DNA of 64,000 nucleotides from assembly GCA_963556195.1 (NCBI GenBank), contig OY744525.1, forward strand, positions 53,964,446 to 54,028,445, read 5' to 3'. The stretch comes from Sepiola atlantica (Eukaryota; Mollusca; Cephalopoda; Sepiida; Sepiolidae). The position numbers and the translations under genes were made by a program. Below are positions 32,866 through 43,113 of this stretch, piece after piece. The notes beneath the pieces are model-generated. The model made no database searches. It was not told where the DNA came from and worked only from the letters and a program-made list of their open reading frames with translations. Within the stretch, counting starts at the first letter, position 1, and every line of letters starts with the position of its first letter.

Positions 32866-33129
32866 ATTTTTATTTATACAGACATGTACAAAATCTGCGA
32901 CACTAGCATGTCGATGTTATCGATCTACAGCTGTTAGAAACTGAGATCTCATCAGGCAGAATTAAAATCCGATTCTTACCTCAGATCATATTTCCCAAAT
33001 ATAATCTGACGTAAGGATCGGATTTTAATCCTGCCTGATGAGATCTCAGTTTCTAACAGCTGTAGATCGATAACATCGACATGCCAGTGTCGCAGATTTT
33101 GTATATGTCTGTATAAATAAAAATTACTA
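32861..33129. mobile_element. head-to-head palindrome of two hammerhead-variant elements
   Basis: The left arm (32861-32990) is the reverse complement of the right arm (33003-33129) at nearly every base, from TAGTAATTT to AAATTACTA. Each arm is one copy of the element at 27010-27160. Left copy, minus strand: helix I CTGC/GCAG, CTGATGA (32949-32955) and cleavage C at 32899. Right copy, plus strand: CTGC (33031-33034), CTGATGA (33035-33041), helix II GATCTCAG with CTG and AGATC, GATAA (33069-33073), GTC (33089-33091) and GCAG (33092-33095). Inverted double copies are known for Penelope-like elements. Confidence 0.7.
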
Positions 33130-33230
33130 TGTATATATATATAAAAGCTCTATTTGATATTGAGCACTTTTTATAAGCCCGGTTGAAATTCTTTGGATTC
33201 CTATCCTGTGGATGTTTACTTTACCTCGAT

Positions 33231-33234
<4 letters not shown>

Positions 33235-33302
<68 letters not shown>
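33235..33302. repeat. (TA)n microsatellite, ~34 units
   Basis: The longest pure TA tract in the window. Open frames across it translate only to alternating Tyr and Ile. Confidence 0.95.
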
Positions 33303-33304
<2 letters not shown>

Positions 33305-33399
33305 CTCAATGTGTGTGTTTGTGTGATGCTTGTGCGTTCCTTATAGAAAGAAAGCTTAGAGAATCAGTATAAAATCTAAAAGTGTACTTTTATGCAAAA

Positions 33400-33720
33400 T
33401 TTATCAAGGAAGCCGATGGAAGTGTCCCCAAATTTCTAAGTGCACCCCTAAGGGGGGGGGGCTATTAAGGCATAACCTCCTTACAACTTCAAATATATCC
33501 TATTTTGATGAAATTTATATCATATGTATAAAATTCTCCAAGGAAGACAATGGAAGTGATCCCGAATCACTACGTTACCCTCTATGTGCCCCAACCTCTA
33601 AGTGACCCATGGTGACAGAACTCCCTTAAAACGTCAAATACGTATATCCGATTTTAATGAAATTTAATCCATATGTATAAGACTCTAATTCAGAAAGTTT
33701 TCCAACATTTCAGCTTCTTC
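33400..33720. repeat. degenerate ~130-bp tandem duplication
   Basis: ATCAAGGAAGCCGATGGAAG, AACTTCAAATATATCC and TTGATGAAATTTATATCATA recur as CCAAGGAAGACAATGGAAGT, ACGTCAAATACGTATATCC and TTAATGAAATTTAATCCATA about 130-180 bp later. A G9 run lies at 33455-33463. No gene. Confidence 0.5.
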
Positions 33721-33979
33721 CGACTATATTAGGGGGCGAAACGGGAAGAGAGGGGGCAGTAAAAAAAAAGTAATATGGTGTAATGAGCATAGTGAAAAAG
33801 TACATAGTAGTGATTTTCATTCATCCTGAGAAACGTCGGGTCTTCCTGCTATTATATCTATATATAAATAATAACACAGGGAGAAATTTTCAGCCAGAAA
33901 AAAATGTTTTTCTTCTCATGTTCCGGGTCATTTATCAGAGCGGACTGGTGTTTGGTGAACACCGGTTGGCCCAGCCTTG

Positions 33980-34640
33980 TTGAAGGGCAGGTCCACTTCT
34001 TCCCGATATAAAAAAAAAGCTTTTTGAAAAGGGGAAAAAGTCTCTTCGGTAACTATTTTGAATCCATTTATTTCCTCATTTGTTTTCATGTTGTTTTATT
34101 AACTCTTGTGTATATTTACATGTGAATATTTGTTCTTTTCTGCTTTTTGAGGGGTCAGATCGTTGTGGGGGAGTCAATTTAACTGGGAGAAAATGTGGAA
34201 TTTCATTTTGCTTATTGAAAGAAATTATTAAAATTTTTGATTTTTCTCTCAAAAATACAACAAAACAAACAAAAACAGGAAAGTTTGATTGTATGTTGGT
34301 CGTTTTATTTTAATAATAAATGTTATTATGGTTATAGTTTAAAAGGTATTTGACAGCGAAAAATATTACCTGGATTATTTTATTTAAAATCGTTTTAATT
34401 TTGTCTTGGTTAAGGGGGGGGGGGCGATTGTCGTCGTGGTTTTTGCTTTGCAAAAATAAATATTGTCTTTTTTAAAAAATAATTTTGAAATTTATCTCTT
34501 AATTTTTTTTTCTTCAGCAAAAACGGATTTATTTAGTTTTTATATTTTTAAATAACTGATTTTCACAATATTATTTGATGATTGAAATAAATAACTGCTT
34601 AAGATTATCAGATGAAAAAAATCAATGTATTTTTGCTACT
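33980..34640. other. no recognisable gene
   Basis: AT-rich with T, A and G homopolymer runs (a G10 run near 34415). The plus-strand frame at 34080-34313 has no recognisable domain. Confidence 0.4.
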
Positions 34641-34649
34641 TTTTTCTTT

Positions 34650-35310
34650 TTTATTTCAGTGTATTTTGAATGTAAATATTTTCGTTCGTAGTAAAAGTAA
34701 CGATTACTTTTTTTTTTTTCTCGTAAAAAAATTTTACATTTTAATTTTTGGTACTTATATAGATTAACCCCTATGGCTTTCCGTACTGGCTCTGAAATCC
34801 CGTAATGACTTACAATAGCCGAAAGGCGATCACACAAAATTAAACCCGAGTTCCTGAAACGGAAAACATACTGATTTATTTACATTGCATTTTATTTATT
34901 TATTTACTTATTTATTGGTATCACATTGTTGAATTGTACTTTTTTTGCACATTTTTGCTTTTTATTTATTTTTCTAATAGTATTTGTAGTTTTATTTTAA
35001 ATTTTACTTACTGCCCGTGTGACTGATAATAACCATAATAATAATAGAACTCCAAAATCTTACAAAAACAAAATAAAAATCAACTATGTAAATATATCAG
35101 TAAAAAAAAAAAAGAAGTTCCGTTTCAGGAACTCTGGTTTAATTTTGAGTGGTCTCTTTCGGCTGTTGTCGTAACTCATTACCGGATTTTACCGAGCAAA
35201 TATGGGCAGCCATGGGGTTTGATGTATATAAGTACGGATTTTTTTTTTTTTTTCTAGTAAAAAAAATCGAATCAATTTTTGCCGAAATAAAATCTAGGAT
35301 TTATTTATCT
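34650..35310. mobile_element. inverted-repeat element, ~200-bp arms
   Basis: The left arm holds GTACTTATATAGAT, AACCCCTATGGC, AGCCGAAAGGCGATCACAC and GAGTTCCTGAAACGGAA (34841-34860). The right arm holds the mirrored TTCCGTTTCAGGAACTC (35118-35134), TTTCGGCTGT, CATGGGGTTTGATG and TATATAAGTAC. The arms are about 80% alike by eye. A 260-bp AT-rich spacer separates them. No transposase is present. Confidence 0.6.
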
Positions 35311-35399
35311 GCTGTTTCTAATCTGAAACCAAAATTCATTGTGATCCCCTATTATGGCATATTTGGGATTTGAATGGGCGGCGATCATACCTCTCTTCT

Positions 35400-35640
35400 T
35401 AGAATTCTGTTCTAAACTTCTGATCTTTTTATTTATATTTTTTTTAATTAGGTCATCCGAGTCTCATGCTGAGTAGTAATACCCACCTCCCTTCCACCAT
35501 GTGGTATCAATAGTCGGGTGACCACCCCTCTTCAAACATCTTGATCTTTGTTAGTATTCGTTACTCTTCTGAAATTAATTTTTTTTTTAATCAGGTCATT
35601 TGAGTGCATGCCGAGTACCCCCCCCCCCCCCCCGTAATGG
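35400..35640. repeat. diverged tandem repeat ending in C15 run
   Basis: TTAATTAGGTCATCCGAGTC and ATGCTGAGTA recur 150 bp later as TTAATCAGGTCATTTGAGTG and ATGCCGAGTA. A run of about 15 C follows near 35619-35633. No gene. Confidence 0.5.
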
Positions 35641-36119
35641 TAATAATTTGGTGCCACAACATGCACAACTTCCTTCTTCCAAGTACCATATGTGTGACAG
35701 GCTGTACTGGTGTATATGGTACCAGTAGAAACTCTGGCATGCCGTCAGTGGACGTAATTAAAAAGAAGTATATAATTATTATTTCATGTATACACATAAT
35801 ATACTTTATATATATATATATATATATGATGAGATTATTTTTGGTTTTTGGACCTTTGTTTTTCATGTCACACCACAATGTATAAGTTTTCAAACCGAGA
35901 ACTTTTTTACCTTTCTGAAGAGTTCAAAGAACAGTACACGGATCCAATATTGACATACTAATGTTGGTTGGCCCCCTATGAACGAAACGAGTCCGTAAAA
36001 AAAATTGCACCAAAGATTGACTGTTTTGAAAATGTTTCGTGAGCCGTTTGGCACCTTTGTAGCTCTTGCTACAAAATAAATAAAATCTTGGCCTTTGGAA
36101 TGAAAGAAAATCTTGTTTA

Positions 36120-36121
<2 letters not shown>

Positions 36122-36167
<46 letters not shown>
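36122..36167. repeat. (TA)n microsatellite
   Basis: A pure TA tract of about 23 units. No hammerhead core was found next to it. Confidence 0.9.
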
Positions 36168-36171
<4 letters not shown>

Positions 36172-36214
36172 TTATATAAGGAAGTGTGTTTGCTCCATGT
36201 AGAAACGAATATGA

Positions 36215-36412
36215 ATGCACTAAATAGAAGGTCCCTATTTACTTACCTCCCCACGAGGGCAGTTAGACAAAAAAAGGAGTACTCTGGATCGAGACAAAAA
36301 TTAAAATTGTCTCGGTCTAGAAGGATTTCTCCTTCACTAACGGAGGACAGAAAAGATGAAATGTAGTATCAAAACAGATACTAGATTTTGCTTTTAGCCA
36401 AAAGGCCACTTC
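36215..36412 (-). mobile_element. U2-headed SINE family A, longest head
   Basis: The minus strand begins AGTGGCCTTTTGGCTAAAAG and continues CAAAATCTAGTATCTGTTTT. GGCCTTTTGGCTAA is an exact U2 snRNA match, giving the longest head in the window (from about U2 nucleotide 11). The body (GAAGGAGAAATCCTTCTAGA) and tail (GTCTAACTGCCCTCGTGGGG, AGGTAAGTAAATAGGGAC) follow. Confidence 0.85.
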
Positions 36413-36419
36413 TTACAGA

Positions 36420-36690
36420 GAATCTAATGGTTTAAAAATCTTTATATTAACAAACTCGTGTAATTACTTTATAAATAATGATTTGTTTTTTAAGAATCCA
36501 TTATTTCTGGAATCAAAATGTAGTAAAGTACTAAAACGGACTTTTAATAATCCTATTAAAAAAAAATAATTACAAAATTAAATCCACTAGAAGGCATTTC
36601 GGTTTCTTTGTAAACAAGTTAGTCATTTTAATTTTCTGTTAATAGTTAAAAAACCAAAACGAATGAATTATTTTGTGACCCTTCAAAATC
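36420..36690. other. AT-rich, nothing recognised
   Basis: No frame or repeat. Repeat D begins at about 36690 (GCATTTAAACTGTCAAATAA). Confidence 0.4.
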
Positions 36691-36796
36691 TGAAAGGAAT
36701 ATGGAAGCATTTAAACTGTCAAATAAGTCATTTCTGGCTTTAAAATTCTTAGCAAATCCTCATGTATTAAACGATTGGAAACTTTATATCAAATTT

Positions 36797-37278
36797 TATA
36801 GAGATTATAAGGCAAACCAGAAGAATCCCCGACTCAGTCTACAGCAAACTGTGTCTGGTCAGATTCAGTTCCTGATATTAAACTTCATCTGTAATATAAC
36901 TTCCGGCGAGAGTTTCAGTTTCACAAATTTATTAATTTATTTATTCAATTGTTAGGTGAAAGTACAGAATAATAAAGAAAGCCCCCCCCCCTGTCCATGT
37001 TAAGAATGGCTTTCTAAATAATAGCATTATTATTTCAGCATGGTTAGTAAGCTTAGAAAGGCATTCTTAACATGGGGAAGGGGGTGGGGCTTTAACTTTT
37101 CTGTACTTTTACTTAACAATTTAATAAATAAAAATTAGTACAAAAATTGGCAAACCACAAGAGTAAGCAACCCAAAACAAGAAGTCTTTAATATCAGGAA
37201 CTGAATCTGACGAGACACCGTTTGCTGCGGACTTTAAGTCATGGATTCTTCGGGTTTGCTGATTATAACATTACCATA
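36797..37278. mobile_element. ~480-bp palindrome with ~235-bp arms
   Basis: Left-arm blocks, in order, are GGCAAACCAGAAGAATCC, CAGATTCAGTTCCTGATATT, CAATTGTTAGGTGAAAGTAC, GAAAGCCCCCCCC and CATGTTAAGAATGGC. Each recurs as its reverse complement in mirrored order in the right arm (for example GCATTCTTAACATG near 37060 and AATATCAGGAACTGAATCTG at 37191-37210). The loop is about 40 bp. It is a fold-back or MITE-like element without coding sequence. Confidence 0.75.
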
Positions 37279-37485
37279 AAAAAAATTAGTTATAAAACTA
37301 TTATCATTTGTTTCAGTTAATAATTTGGATTTTGTAGAAAGCCCCCCCCCCCCCCTTTCTCTTATATTTCTGCCTTCACATAAATTATCACCGATAGCTG
37401 TCTACAGTTCCACGATGTGTTCCATGGCGGTGTTTATTCTGTATCTTGTACAGCGATAAATGAGGGTTTCATCGATTTCAACATG

Positions 37486-37673
37486 TAGTATCTGTTCTGA
37501 TGCTGCACTTAGTTTTTCTGTCCTCGGCCAGTGAAGGAGAGATCTTTCAAGACGGAGGCAATTTTAATTTTTGTTTCAAAACTAGAGTGCTCTTTTTGTT
37601 TGAACTGGATTTCCCCACATTACAAATTGACCTTATCTCGACCTCTGCCCTCGTGGGGAGGTAAGTAAATAGG
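37486..37673 (+). mobile_element. SINE family A, 5'-truncated in the U2 head, with TSD
   Basis: It starts inside the head at TAGTATCTGTTCTGATGC. The body (TCAAGACGGAGGCAATTTTA) and tail (GACCTTATCTCGACCTCTGC, GGGGAGGTAAGTAAATAGG) are intact. AACATG on both sides (37480-37485 and 37674-37679) is a short target duplication. Confidence 0.8.
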
Positions 37674-37679
37674 AACATG

Positions 37680-37768
37680 GAGACCGGGACCCTAACGCTA
37701 ACCATGTCTAGACAGGATTCATGAAAGTAGATCAAGAGCATGCACTGCACACGCTCTTGATCTACTTG
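37680..37768 (-). repeat. unclassified repeat F with perfect 14-bp hairpin
   Basis: The minus-strand sequence (TCATGAATCCTGTCTAGACA, then GGTTAG.GTTAGGGTCCCGG) matches 55965-56045(+). At 37727-37768, AGTAGATCAAGAGC pairs perfectly with GCTCTTGATCTACT. Confidence 0.5.
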
Positions 37769-37769
37769 G

Positions 37770-38245
37770 GGATAATTGTTAATGAGATGTTGAACAATAA
37801 TACTATGAGGGCGTTGGAAACGGCAGGATTGGATTACCTAGAAGAACGGCTCCACAAATATTTCTTGACATGATGATGTTGTAGTTAGCAGGGAAGCAGT
37901 CCCGTGGTCTGTATGACACAGATGGGAAGTCACTCTCACCCTTAATCTACGACACGAAGCACCCCGCCCACAATGTTTTGAAATATTTTAATTCATCAAA
38001 AAGCAGAGAATTATCCAATTTTCATGGAATTTTCAGCATTTATTCAATAATTTTTATTCTGTTATATCAGGGTGTGTTTGCCAGAATTGAATCTTGGGAA
38101 AAATTGACGCATATATATTGGGGGGGTGGGGGTGGTTAGGGTTTTATATTTAATATGTTGCTACCTTTAAAAGTGACTCTATATACTTTTCTGATAAAAT
38201 TTTAAGTATGGTTTCTGAAACCTTTCTCTTAAAGACTAGTGGGTC
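37770..38245. other. no recognisable gene
   Basis: No coding motif. A TTGGGGGGGTGGGGGTGG tract lies near 38119-38137. Confidence 0.4.
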
Positions 38246-38253
38246 TTTTTTTT

Positions 38254-38899
38254 GGTACTACTCTAGATGAAGCGCCTAATTTCCGTGACCGCTCGGCAGC
38301 AACGATCGGGCAGGTCACGTAAGCGCCCGAGACGAAAACGAGGCTGAAGCAAAACTGAAAGTCGTAAAATGGAAGATTGGCAGACAACAATATAAGACGA
38401 AGAATAAAAAAGAAAAAAATACATATATTTGAAAAAAACTGGAAAAAAAAAAATGAACAAACCATAGCTGAAGAACTATAAATAAACTTTTCTTTTTTTT
38501 TTCGTGGACCAAATGAACCGTTTTAATTTTTTTTTAGTAAATGCTATTTCTTTTACGATATTTAGGCAACTTTTTTTTTGTCTTTTTTTTTTTACATAAA
38601 ACAAAGAAGTATGTTATTTTTCTTAGGATTTTTAGGCAACTTTTTTTTTTTGGGGGGGGGGGGGTTCATATATTTTCTCATCGAGGGTCAGGGTTTACGG
38701 ATACGTTTGCGGCCGGTTCGAAAGGTCTTCCTACCGCTTGTTCTGTTGTGCTGAACGCAGATGAATTGGCAGCAACCTGATCGGTCAACTCTGCTTCAGC
38801 CTCGTTTTTGTCTCGGCAGCTCTCGGGCGCTTCCGTGACCTGCCTGATCGTTGCCGCCGAACAGTCACGGAAATTAGGCGCTTCATCTGGAGTAGTACC
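38254..38899. mobile_element. non-autonomous DNA transposon, ~100-bp TIRs
   Basis: GGTACTACTC at 38254 and GAGTAGTACC at 38890-38899 are the tips. Inside each, TTTCCGTGAC, GGCAGGTCACG, AGCGCCCGAGA and CGAGGCTGAAGC recur inverted. C followed by eight T precedes the left tip and follows the right tip, a possible 9-bp target duplication as seen with Mutator-like elements. Because it is a homopolymer this is weak. The 440-bp interior has no transposase. Confidence 0.75.
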
Positions 38900-39074
38900 C
38901 TTTTTTTTTGTTGTTGTTTTGCAAAACTTCTACAAAAAATTCAATAATTTAATTTAAAAGAAAAACAACACGGTTAAAAGAAGAAAAAAAGCATAGCAAA
39001 AAAAAAAACTAAAAAGATTCCCAGACACCATCAGGGAGGTACAGCTATATATAAAAAAAGAGAGCCAAATACAT

Positions 39075-39660
39075 CCTAACAAGATGGAGGACTATTGCCA
39101 CATCTGGGGAAGTGCCGCTCAGAGCACCCTTTCCTGCCTTGACAGAGTACAAAACCGACTTTGAAATCTAGTGGCCGATGTCCTCTTCTCCTCCCTACAG
39201 TATCTTTCTCACAGAAGAAACGTTGCTAGTCTTTCTCTACTCTATTATTTTCATGGCAGGTGCTTGATTGAGCTTCAATCTATGGTCTCTGCCCCCACCC
39301 TGTAAAACATTCACAACAAAAACTCGTCTAGCTACAACCACTGTCAATAATTTCCCTTTCTCCCTCTCTGTACCTAAAACTAAATGAAACTTCCATGAGC
39401 AGAGTTTCTTTCCTAGAACTATCTGTCTGTGGAACTCAATATTACAGGGCTGCTTCTCAGCTAACTACAACATTGTCGTTTTCAAGTCCAATGTAAACAA
39501 ATTCTTGTTAAGCCGTCCTCCTAAATAATCAAATTCTGCCAAACTTCCACCATCATTATCAATCATCAGTGTTGTCTCTCTGTTCACCTGACACTCATTA
39601 ACCCTTGTCCTTGAGTGGCCTTTGGGCCTTGATAAGTGATGACTCTTTGGTTTAAAAAAA
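39075..39660 (+). pseudogene. jockey/CR1-type LINE C-terminus, diverged subfamily
   Basis: Plus-strand pieces: MEDYCHIWGSAAQSTLSCLD, LSHRRNVASLSLLYYFHGRC and SFLELSVC, ending near 39525. They correspond to MEYCCHIW, RNVASLCLFYKYFNG and later parts of the 24-kb copy, but are distinct enough to be another subfamily. Several stops. The 3' end reads GCCTTTGGGCCTTGATAAGT and TGATGACTCTTTGG, followed by A-rich sequence. Confidence 0.75.
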
Positions 39661-39769
39661 AAAAATACCTGAGGTAGGATAAAATACTCCCACTCAAATT
39701 TTGTTTACCTCAAATTGTAATGAGATTTAAACCGTAGTTAAATTTAAACAATTTTTTATCCATTTTCTG

Positions 39770-40560
39770 GTGTTTAATCCCCATCATTATATCTTATCAT
39801 GCCAATACTTGATCCATCGTTGGGCATCAAGGTTACAGTGCATCAAATCTCGGTCAGTACAAGTTGATCCATCACTGCAGTCACTAAACGTGTTCCATTG
39901 TCTGTCTGGGATTTCCACAAGGGCAGTTGCTCGTTGTTACTGGTCTCCACCTGTGGAGGTTTCTGGCTGTCCTTTAAATCTTCGCTCTTGCTTAATTCAG
40001 GGTCATCCAATCCTTCCTTGGGAGATCTGTTCCATGTGGAAGACGTTCTCTGGGTTCTTGGATAGCTTCGTTCAAGTAGTCATTCCAATCATTCCATTTG
40101 TTAATGTGGTAGTTCTATGAGCATACGTGGTCACGGTTCTCTTTGGTCATGAAACTGCTTCTTGATTTCAATCTGCCTCTTCGTTGGCCATGACCAGATA
40201 GGGGATGTCTTCTGTCGGTTTCCTGTTTGTGCTTTTGGATTCTGACGTTAGCATCCCTTCAGATATAGTACCATCAGTGGCTGTGTTGTGACCTCATCCT
40301 TGTCTTTTGCATCATGTAACTATGACGTGCTACGTGTTCTCTTCTTCACACCGGCTCCACAAATAGGGCTTCATGGAAACTCACTGAAACTACCTGAGGC
40401 GATTTCGGCTGCATTGTCGGAAGTTACATTTTTTTTCTGGGCTGTGGAACAAGTTGCTGGAAGCCGCCGTGATCAACCTGCAGATGTCCCAACAGTTCAA
40501 GACGACACTGGACGCATCATGGCCGTTGATCTTTGGATGATTACCTAACTCCCTCCAATC
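39770..40560 (-). pseudogene. LINE ORF2 C-terminal remnant
   Basis: The minus-strand translation at about 39830-39960 reads RATALVEIPDRQWNTFSDCS in one frame, and in the neighbouring frame CPCGNPRQTMEH, a Cys-rich signature like the CDCG...QTMDHI near the end of many LINE reverse transcriptases. Then LDAQRWIKYWHD follows. Upstream pieces (40150-40550) are weaker. Plus-strand frames in this region are shadows. Confidence 0.55.
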
Positions 40561-40627
40561 TTTCATAACTCGCTTTTACATAGCTATCACTTAGTGCTAA
40601 GCTTTTGCAAATATATATTTGGCTAGA

Positions 40628-40880
40628 AGAATACCCGTCCCAGGATGAGTAAAATTAATTCTCTGAACAGAAGTTTTGCACCACTTTTATGTCTCCTTAC
40701 AAAGATTAAAATCAAGATATAATGGTATTAAACCTTAAATCTGGAATCTTGATGCCGATTTTGACCAAAATCCATTACATGATTTTAATTCTAGAAAATG
40801 TTTTAAATTTAAGCTTTAAGGGTCTTAAGAAATTGAAATTCAGGGAATCTTGCTTAATTAGTGTCTAATGACTATGGATG
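40628..40880 (+). repeat. repeat G, uninterrupted copy
   Basis: AGAATACCCGTCCCAGGATG, AGATTAAAATCAAGATATAA and AAATCCATTACATGATTTTA match 63547-63708, and the continuation matches 63937-64000. The copy at 63.5 kb is split by a family A SINE, so this one is its empty-site counterpart. Class unknown. Confidence 0.7.
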
Positions 40881-40884
40881 AAAT

Positions 40885-41935
40885 TTTATGCAAATCTGAA
40901 ATATTTGAGTTTTCAAATGGGAGGTTGTGTCCATGCTATCACCCCCCCCCCCCCTCCAACCTTTAAAATACTCAAAAGAAACTGAAATTTGGGAAAAATT
41001 TATTAACTGATATCTAATATCTATTGTTTAATTTCACAAAAAACTGAGATATCTGAATTTTCACGAAGGGGTTCAACTTCCTCTTTGACCCCTTTGCATG
41101 AAACTAAATGTAACCCACATTACACACCGTTACGCCTAGCGGGTGTGTTACGAAATTCATAATTATCGGTTAATTAGTTTAGGAGTGAATCCTATATGTA
41201 GAAACATATGCACATATGCACATACTGAACTTTATATAGAGCCTAATATCACAGTATCAATTCTTCTCGGTTCAAAAATGCAATTGTGTAAATTCTATTT
41301 TTACTTATGTAACAGCATAAGTTTTATTTGGTTGGTCTAAATTCTTGCACTTACTAAAAGGGCCAATGGTCTCTCAGAATTAAGAATCTTAGGACTAGTA
41401 ATCTATCGATTATATAAAAGAAAGTTAGTGTGTTAATAAGTTAGAAACTAAAATACACTTACAACCGCTACATTATTGGATTCTGTGTGAGCCAAGCTGT
41501 GATAACAAAAATATATTCCTATATTTATTGCATTTGGGAAGAGGGTTAAAATTTACTTTTTCAGTTTTAATGGGGTTGTTCCAAAAACAACACTGAAACT
41601 AGGTCAGTCGGCTACTTATGACTTTTTCTTTCTTTTTTTTTCTCTGTTATATTGAACCAGTTGCAAGAGAGATTTTAAAAAGATAAAATGCTACACACAC
41701 TTTTTTTTTTTCTTTTTTTAAACTCTTCTATATTGTTATTGATGCTTCATCCCTGGCAACGCCGGATATCCCTGCTAGTATAATATAAATGTTAACATGT
41801 TTACTTTTTAGACATTTTTAAAGATATTTAAAAAATCTATTAATGTGACAAATTATAATTCTTGGTTCCGTTGCGTGGAAAGAAATATAATAGTGCTCAA
41901 TTATTTAATAAGAGCGTAATATTTATAATATTACA
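40885..41935. other. no recognisable gene
   Basis: A C-run lies at about 40942-40954. A repeat end of the CTAGCAGGGATATCC and GGCGTTGCCAGGG type (minus strand) lies at about 41740-41790. Short frames show no motif. Confidence 0.4.
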
Positions 41936-41937
41936 CA

Positions 41938-42245
41938 AATTGGATTATTCAGACTACTGTTTACATCTTGGATGTTATTCTCACAACGTTTCGGCCGATG
42001 TAACCTCCGACTTTCTTCATGTGCATCTTGTCGTACTCTGGAATCTGTATGAAATTTTGCACAGAACCCTTTATTTAATCTATGGGGGTAGCTTGCTCTC
42101 GTTCCGTCAGCCATGATCGGGTAGAAGTCCGAACTAATTTTTAATTATATTCTTAGTATCGCCTGTATTGAGGATTTGACCTTCAACCTCTAGAAGACTG
42201 TCACTTAGAACTGATTATAACTTAGCACTTATATCCGTTGCGTCC
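41938..42245 (-). mobile_element. SINE family C, nearly full
   Basis: The minus strand, from about 42245 down, has a degraded tRNA-like head (GGACGCAACGGATATAAGTG, B-box-like GGTCAAATCCTC). The body (CATGGCTGACGGAACGAGAG) and 3' domain (ACATGAAGAAAGTCGGAGG, TTACATCGGCCGAAACGTTG) follow. Confidence 0.8.
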
Positions 42246-42249
42246 ATGC

Positions 42250-42510
42250 AACATATGTCCTCAACTCTCACTCACTGGCCCGGTTTCACTTTCATACAGC
42301 ATCACATTGCGTACACATGCCTGATACATTGTTCCCTTGGTCGACAGTGGTAAAGCTCTGCTCTAATGGCAGTAGTTCCCTGAACTTACTCCATTCACTC
42401 TTCACTCTTGCAATCACCAGCTCCTTCCTGTGCACCGATGATATCACCAACGTAACAAAACATCTGAACAACCTCAATAGCCTTGCCATTCAAATATAGT
42501 TTCTTTATGC
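42250..42510 (-). pseudogene. RTE-type LINE C-terminal fragment
   Basis: The minus-strand frame has ELVIARVKSEWSKFRELLPL and, after a shift, SGMCTQCDAV. These correspond to the VIARVRSGW.KFRELLPL and CVRSVMLYG parts of RTE ORF2. Confidence 0.7.
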
Positions 42511-42523
42511 TTCGGAATTTTTG

Positions 42524-42685
42524 AGATGAGGGTTGATAATTCGTAGAATTTGGTATATTCGGACTACTGTTCTCATCTTGGGTGTTTTTATCACAACGTT
42601 TCGGCCGATGTAACCTCCGACCTTCTTCAGGTGTTCTTTGTCAAACTCGGGAATCTGGACGGAATTTCGAAAAGGGAAACAATCT
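42524..42685 (-). mobile_element. SINE family C, 3' half
   Basis: The 3' domain (CCTGAAGAAGGTCGGAGG, TTACATCGGCCGAAACGTTG, CCAAGATGAGAACAGTAGTC) on the minus strand. Head absent. Confidence 0.8.
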
Positions 42686-42689
42686 ACCC

Positions 42690-42925
42690 TTATGAGATGA
42701 AGTAAAAATTATAGATAGAGAAGAACGGTGGAGAGTAAGACGACTCAAAGAAGCAGCACATATGTTAGGCGACAATGACTTACTAGGCAGACCTAGTATA
42801 GAATTCAATACAATATGAGAACTTATAATTATAAATAATAGATAAGTAGTGATCTATAGTGATAAGTAGTTAGATCAAAAACAAGAATAGGTTTACGGCT
42901 CCCAAAATTCATACTAGAATTGTCC
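42690..42925. other. no recognisable gene
   Basis: Short AT-rich spacer between SINE copies with a GATAAGTAGTGATCTATAGT mini-duplication near 42840-42870. Confidence 0.4.
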
Positions 42926-42928
42926 GCA

Positions 42929-43113
42929 AGGACCCGTGGCGCAGTGGATATAGTACTAAGTAAAATTCAGTTCTAAGTGACAGTCATCTGAAGGTTCAAT
43001 CCTCAGTGCGGACAATACGAAGAATTGCGAATTACTAAAGACTTCTTCCCAGTCATGGCAGATGGAACGAGAGCCTGCTACCTCCGTGGATTAAATAAAG
43101 GGTTCCGTTCAAC
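42929..43113 (+). mobile_element. SINE family C with intact tRNA-like head
   Basis: The head reads GGACCCGTGGCGCAGTGGAT. TGGCGCAGTGG fits a polymerase III A box and GGTTCAATCCTC (near 42993) fits a B box. The body follows (ATGGCAGATGGAACGAGAGC, GGATTAAATAAAGGGTTCCG) and then breaks off into RTE sequence. Confidence 0.8.

Noticed and set aside
32940..33060. Minus-strand GAAACTGAGATCTCATCAGG read as a permuted hammerhead
   Set aside because: No CTGATGA follows on that strand, and the bases are explained by helix II of the opposite-strand motif.
39770..40548. Plus-strand frames of 116 and 86 codons
   Set aside because: The minus strand of the same region carries a LINE C-terminal signature, so the plus frames are shadows.
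42929..43010. Functional tRNA gene
   Set aside because: A- and B-box-like motifs are present, but the sequence does not fold into a proper cloverleaf and recurs as a SINE head.
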